Positions 63,241-64,000 of a DNA stretch of 64,000 nt are shown piece after piece; the first letter of the stretch is position 1; every line of letters starts with the position of its first letter. The position numbers and the translations under genes are program-made. The stretch comes from Eretmocerus hayati (Eukaryota; Arthropoda; Insecta; Hymenoptera; Aphelinidae), in assembly GCA_029851415.1 (NCBI GenBank), contig CM056744.1, positions 119,010,838 through 119,074,837 of the forward strand, written 5' to 3'. The notes below the pieces were generated by a model, which was not told the DNA's origin, made no database searches, and was given only the letters and a program-made list of their open reading frames with translations.

Positions 63241-64000
63241 CAAACTCGCAAATCTTTTTGGGGAGATCGTTATAGCTCGGCTCTCGTAAGTTAAATTAAA
63301 AATCCTCGAAAGAAATGAAAATGCTTGATTCATGAGGCGCAAGGTCATTCAGATTCATGTGGACTGAACTTGATGATCACAAAAGCATTGACTAAACTTT
63401 TTGTCAAATTGTTTCTCTGTCTCAACTAAAACAGTATGTCAGAATGAAACTGAAACTCGAATTAACCTGATGGCTAACCGCTCCAAGAGAGTAAAGTGAA
63501 TAATATCTCTGAAAAGTGTGAGTTTTCTCAAAGTTTCCAAGCAACTCTCGAAAAGTAACTCCCCAAAATGAAGACTATGAGAACCGAAAGTTCTTGCATC
63601 CCGATGGAGTCTGCAAAGACAATGTGAATAACCCACGAAAGTTTGTGGAATGGAACTTTTGCAGCTGCAGGAAAAAAGAGTGCGCGATCATATGTCGTGA
63701 AATCATCGCAGTTAGAGGGAAGAAAGAGAAAATCATCTCAAACTCTTCCGAGACTTATGAATACCTATTAAGACCTCTGTTCAAGTCTTGAGTTTTTCAT
63801 CTTGACCCCATATGATTGAATGAATCTAGATTAAAATTGCTGCGGGAGACTTTATTTTTGCCGAAATTTCCGAATTATCAATGTTGCCAAATATATTTTT
63901 AATCTGAGCAATTGAAAATCGAAGAGCCATGTCATATTCTCTATATCCATCCCTTATGACAATTTTATCTGAAGAACACTTCTCTTCGCTGGAAAATCTT
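63241..64000. other. No gene recognised
   Basis: AT-rich end of the window. Frames at 63439-63636 (minus) and 63594-63791 (plus) overlap on opposite strands without any domain. Confidence 0.45.

Noticed and set aside
1..64000. CRISPR array, rRNA genes, telomeric TTAGG array or full transposase gene
   Set aside because: No regularly spaced direct repeats, no rRNA-like blocks, no TTAGG tandem run and no long transposase or reverse-transcriptase frame were seen on either strand.

Overview
This window reads as AT-rich nuclear DNA of an insect. There are spliced genes with GT/AG introns, long intergenic spacers, many short non-autonomous transposon relics, microsatellites, and protein families typical of insects. 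The simple-repeat islands such as (CGT)n and (GA)n would suit Hymenoptera. I cannot fix the order from sequence alone, so treat that as a weak guess.

Layout. From 1 to about 48.9 kb I recognise no complete gene. The stretch holds dispersed repeats and fold-back (inverted-repeat) elements at 2.5-3.1, 8.8-9.5, 17.5-18.6, 20.3-20.5, 23.1-24.0, 27.1-28.0, 29.3-30.9, 36.9-37.0, 40.4-40.6, 41.5-41.9 and 45.2-45.5 kb. It also holds a tRNA-like Pol III unit and a tiny hairpin insertion at 44.0-44.3 kb, and one orphan exon-like segment on the minus strand at 33.2 kb.

The best supported gene lies on the plus strand at 49,294-52,066: a GMC oxidoreductase of the glucose dehydrogenase type. It has three coding exons, all phase-0 junctions, 610 residues, both GMC signatures and the C-terminal His/Asn active-site region. 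A probable 5' untranslated exon ends at 49,009 and an AATAAA lies at 52,206. Converging on it from the minus strand is a small secreted-protein gene that resembles the MBF2 family (52,726-53,121) with its own TATA box. A second, weaker MBF2-like exon lies between the two genes (52,112-52,303).

From 53.2 to 64 kb the only coding hints are minus-strand ORFs with plausible splice sites at 59.3-61.0 kb. The last has a Cys-x-Cys-Asp-Asp-Lys-Phe-x-x-Cys motif like that of group III secreted phospholipase A2. A third copy of the 17.5-kb repeat family sits at 62.5-63.2 kb. No operons, CRISPR arrays, rRNA or complete transposase genes were seen. The most notable property of the window is the density and variety of fold-back elements, several with recognisable target-site duplications and one nested inside another.
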